From Eubacteriaceae bacterium CHKCI004 (GTDB lineage Bacteria > Bacillota > Clostridia > Lachnospirales > Lachnospiraceae): 64,000 nucleotides of DNA. Position 1 is the first letter of the stretch. The number at the start of each line of letters is the position of its first letter. The position numbers and the translations under genes are program-made. Where the stretch lies: the NCBI GenBank assembly GCA_900016875.1, contig FCNR01000060.1:1-64000 (forward strand), written 5' to 3'. The notes beneath the pieces are model-generated. The model made no database searches. It worked only from the letters and a program-made list of their open reading frames with translations, and was not told the origin of the DNA. Below are positions 61,337-64,000 of the stretch, one piece after another.

Positions 61337-61855
61337 ATGAGAGAAGTAAATCATACCAAAAGAAAAAGATGGGTCTCCCTGTACGTGGAGAACCGCATTG
61401 GTGTTCTGGCGCGGATTTCTGGCATGATGTCCGGCAAATCTTATAATATTGACAGTATCACGGTGGGCGTCACAGAAGATCCGACCATTTCCAGAATGAC
61501 CATCGGTCTGAGTTCCGATGACGCCACCTTTGAACAGATAAAGAAGCAGTTGAATCGCTGTGTGGAAGTAATAAAACTTAATGATATCACTGACGCGCCG
61601 ACGCACATGAAGGAGATACTATTTATCAAAATTCATGAATGTTCTGAGTTTGAGAAAGGGGAAATCTTCCGCATTGCGCAGGTATTCGGAGCAAAAGCTA
61701 TTGATTACGGTATCAACAGCGTTCTGCTGGAATGTGTGGCGACAGAAGGAAGAAACAATGATTTGATTGATCTGCTGAACCGCAAGTTTGATCAGGTAGA
61801 GATTGTCCGGGGCGGTATTGTCGCCATCGAGTCTATCAGCATGACGGACAGATAA
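61337..61855 (+). CDS. ilvN: Acetolactate synthase small (regulatory) subunit
   Basis: 172 residues. N-terminal ACT domain (RWVSLYVENRIGVLARISGMMSGKSYNIDSITVGVTEDPTISRMTI) and a C-terminal ALS_ss_C domain (KEILFIKIHECSEFEKGEIFRIAQVFGAKAIDYGINSVLLECVATE). It binds valine for feedback control and activates IlvB. AGGAGG precedes ATG 61337. A strong terminator follows. Confidence 0.96.
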   Translation: MREVNHTKRKRWVSLYVENRIGVLARISGMMSGKSYNIDSITVGVTEDPTISRMTIGLSSDDATFEQIKKQLNRCVEVIKLNDITDAPTHMKEILFIKIHECSEFEKGEIFRIAQVFGAKAIDYGINSVLLECVATEGRNNDLIDLLNRKFDQVEIVRGGIVAIESISMTDR

Positions 61856-61877
61856 CAGCATAACAAATGTACAGCGA

Positions 61878-61925
61878 CCCGCTTTTGTCTGGGGATTTTT
61901 CAGGCAGAAGCGGGATTTTTTTATC
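61878..61925 (+). terminator. Hairpin terminator after ilvBN
   Basis: CCCGCTT-TG-CTG pairs with CAG-CA-AAGCGGG, followed by ATTTTTTT. Confidence 0.88.
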
Positions 61926-62038
61926 AAAAATTATATCTATAAAATGTTTTTAATTTTAAAGATTGACTTTTTGGCTCGCAGATGATACCATAAAAATGGA
62001 AACTGTTCCAGATATTTCCAGAAAAGAAAGGAGAAGTT

Positions 62039-64000
62039 ATGAAGAATCATCTGAGAAAGCTGCTGCTGGTTTTGCTGACAGGATGTCTGATCTTTCAGCA
62101 GATTTCTATGCCTCTGTATGCAGGGACAACGGGGGTAGCGGCAGTCTTTATTGATTCGAAGGATGAAGTGGGAACAGCGGAAGATACAAAGGATACATTT
62201 ATAAAGAAGAGTAACTGGGCAGCAGCCAGAGATCAGAATGTTCGGACAGCCGGCAGGAATCGGTATATCGAGGCTTCCGGTGGGAATAATTCGGGACGAA
62301 AGAAGCAAGATACAAAAGCAGCCAGAGGAACGATCACGGATACTGCAGGAACAGAACAGTCCGTACAAGATAAGAATGATGCGGAAACAGATAAAGATAA
62401 CGATGGAGTTTCTTCTGACGAGGAAGACGCCGGCAGTACCGGAGAGGAAGCCGGGGAAACTGCCAGTGATGAAACGGAGACCGGAGAAGATGATCAGGGA
62501 GCAGGTTATACCGGGGATGAGACAGAGCCCGGAAAAGATGATCAGGAGGCCATAGATGAGACAGAGCCCGGAAACAATGAACAGGGAGGCGAAGACGGTA
62601 CAGAAGGCGAGACAGAGAATGCAGGGGGAGACGACGATGACGGCCGGAAGCAGAATGACCTGAATTCGGAAGAAGGCATCAAGGAGGACAAGACAGAGCA
62701 AAAAGGGAAAACAGAAGACGGTGCGCAGGAGAATAACAGTTCTGTTTCCATCCCGGCACATACCGGAGAAGAACAGGAGAATACTGAGCAGACGACAGAA
62801 AACGCCGCTAGGCAGCAGGAGGATATTTTTGACCGGCTGCTCAATAAGAATCTTCTGCGCGCTGATGTCCGGGCAAAAAATGATTTTAATATGCCGAAAG
62901 CAACTTATGAGACATTTATTCTGCAGGGAAGAAATGGAAAAGGGCAGAAGATAGGAAACAGCGGCAAGGTGACGATGATGCCTTCCAGAAGGGCGATTCA
63001 GAATGATATAACGCAGAAACATAATGACTATGTTTCTTTTACCCCTCACTGGGGAATCGATACCACAGCATCTCTGTCCACGCAGTCCGGTTCCCGGAAT
63101 GTCAGCTATTATGTCAATGATCCAAAGAAGGCGCAGCACGTGGGCGGAATCGGACTGGCCAGCATGTCTCCGAATATTATCGGAGGACGGGTTTTTAAAC
63201 TGGACGCTTCCATGAAGAATAAATTGAGCTGCACTTATTATAATGTGGGGCGATACTATGACCGGGCTTCCGGCAGATCATACGCCATTGACATGAAGGC
63301 GGTGGTGACCGATTTTACAAAGAAACCAAAAGGTACGGAAGATGTGAAAGGTGCCATTGCCGATGGAGCTTTGGGCGATGACGGAGGTCCGCTGTTCTGC
63401 TTTGTGGGCGGCCAGTCGGTGGGGTCCATCGGAGTGCTCACCTGTTTCTGTGATGCAGTGACTGTCCGGTATTCTTTTTATATTCATGGCACGCAGACGC
63501 CGATTCAGCTGAAAGGGTTTACCAGATTTCGGGATGTTGACGCTCAGCAGGGTATTGAGTTTTCCGGAGAAGCCAATTATTTTTATGCTGTTGATGCAGC
63601 TAATGAATATCTCGGATACAGTAAAGGTGTGTATAATCAGGGGAGCAAAGCATACATTTATGCGTTGAGTTCTGCGGCGGTTTCCGGCAATGCGGGAAGC
63701 TCCTTTTATACGCTGTTTTCCGGTTCGCAGCTCACTCTGCGCTACACTTTTGCAAAGTGCAGCAGGAAAGATGACGGCGGCCCGCAGAATGGAAGTAATC
63801 TGACAAAGTATAAAGTACCTTTTGATAATTCTGATGTGAAAGACTATTCCACCAGTTCATCAAGCGGTTATATCCGGTTTGATGCGAGACAGCCGTATCT
63901 GGCTCAGCCTGAAATTCAGAAGTCTGTTTTCAATGGAAACGATATACAGGCTGAGATCCGCACGCCGCACAATGGGGTTTCCAATGAATTATCCAGACTG
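62039..64000 (+). CDS. Secreted protein with long acidic low-complexity region, partial at window end
   Basis: ATG 62039 follows AAAGGAG; the frame stays open to the last base (654 codons so far). A signal peptide (LRKLLLVLLTGCLIFQQISM, ending LYA-GTT near residue 28) is followed by about 230 residues rich in Glu, Asp, Gly, Thr, with imperfect units such as DETEPGKDDQ and DETEPGNNEQ. From about residue 270 the sequence becomes ordered (FDRLLNKNLLRADVRAKNDF, then YVSFTPHWGIDTTASLST and beta-rich glycine-dotted segments). I recognise no family. It is probably a surface or matrix protein; a wall anchor would lie outside the window. Confidence 0.75.
   Translation, partial: MKNHLRKLLLVLLTGCLIFQQISMPLYAGTTGVAAVFIDSKDEVGTAEDTKDTFIKKSNWAAARDQNVRTAGRNRYIEASGGNNSGRKKQDTKAARGTITDTAGTEQSVQDKNDAETDKDNDGVSSDEEDAGSTGEEAGETASDETETGEDDQGAGYTGDETEPGKDDQEAIDETEPGNNEQGGEDGTEGETENAGGDDDDGRKQNDLNSEEGIKEDKTEQKGKTEDGAQENNSSVSIPAHTGEEQENTEQTTENAARQQEDIFDRLLNKNLLRADVRAKNDFNMPKATYETFILQGRNGKGQKIGNSGKVTMMPSRRAIQNDITQKHNDYVSFTPHWGIDTTASLSTQSGSRNVSYYVNDPKKAQHVGGIGLASMSPNIIGGRVFKLDASMKNKLSCTYYNVGRYYDRASGRSYAIDMKAVVTDFTKKPKGTEDVKGAIADGALGDDGGPLFCFVGGQSVGSIGVLTCFCDAVTVRYSFYIHGTQTPIQLKGFTRFRDVDAQQGIEFSGEANYFYAVDAANEYLGYSKGVYNQGSKAYIYALSSAAVSGNAGSSFYTLFSGSQLTLRYTFAKCSRKDDGGPQNGSNLTKYKVPFDNSDVKDYSTSSSSGYIRFDARQPYLAQPEIQKSVFNGNDIQAEIRTPHNGVSNELSRL

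Overview
The window looks like chromosomal DNA of a Clostridia member, most likely a Lachnospiraceae gut bacterium. This rests on a mid-GC genome with strong AGGAGG ribosome sites, clostridial versions of housekeeping genes (SecA with a SEC-C tail, class III FBPase, long HPF, a ClpX relative), and large secreted proteins with BspA-type leucine-rich repeats, Big_2 domains and Lys-rich tails. The genus cannot be fixed from sequence alone.

Layout. 1-4.7 kb is a mobile, decayed zone: an IS21-family element (istA/istB), the end of a second diverged copy, remnants of an HTH protein and a transposase, a tRNA-like hairpin and a HicA/HicB toxin-antitoxin pair. 4.7-11.9 kb holds ordinary accessory genes: a TPR-like membrane protein, a MerR/TipA-type regulator with its operator, a GNAT enzyme, a MATE pump, a DUF975-CmpB fusion and a membrane phosphoesterase. 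12.09-34.71 kb is, I infer, a 22.6-kb integrated island. 34.7-36.3 kb is the ABC transporter operon it split. 36.3-61.9 kb is the conserved core: LspA-like protein, a DnaA-box cluster, hpf, secA, prfB, tex, the t6A genes tsaE/tsaB/tsaD with rimI and RNase Z, ispD, a ClpX-like ATPase, fbp, a degenerate P-type ATPase, an aconitase-family hydratase, a secreted subtilase and ilvB/ilvN. The window ends inside a secreted acidic protein.

Main result. An ABC permease gene on the minus strand is cut in two. Its N-terminal 263 codons end at 34.71 kb and its C-terminal 32 codons lie at 11.99-12.09 kb, same strand and correct order. Joining the halves at a shared AA dinucleotide restores a canonical permease C-terminus in frame (YGSQVFKMDWVML). 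Joining the two inner flanks at the same AA gives a near-symmetric inverted repeat of about 40 bp per arm, as expected of an attP for a large serine recombinase. One such recombinase (16661-18568) lies inside. Cargo: a membrane diguanylate cyclase, an arsenic-type operon with two ArsR operators, a Phd/RelE pair, a TetR operon with two identical operators, an HxlR/FMN-reductase pair, PD-(D/E)XK proteins, a 1532-residue surface protein, a GNAT, an AbrB switch, YitT, a diaminopentanoate-dehydrogenase-like enzyme and a MerR regulator. No relaxase, replication or phage structural genes were seen, so it looks like a non-self-transmissible genomic island.

Other points worth attention are a pseudoenzyme P-type ATPase, a ClpX relative with a ~100-residue acidic extension, a cluster of DnaA boxes away from dnaA, and an RF2 gene that lacks the programmed frameshift.
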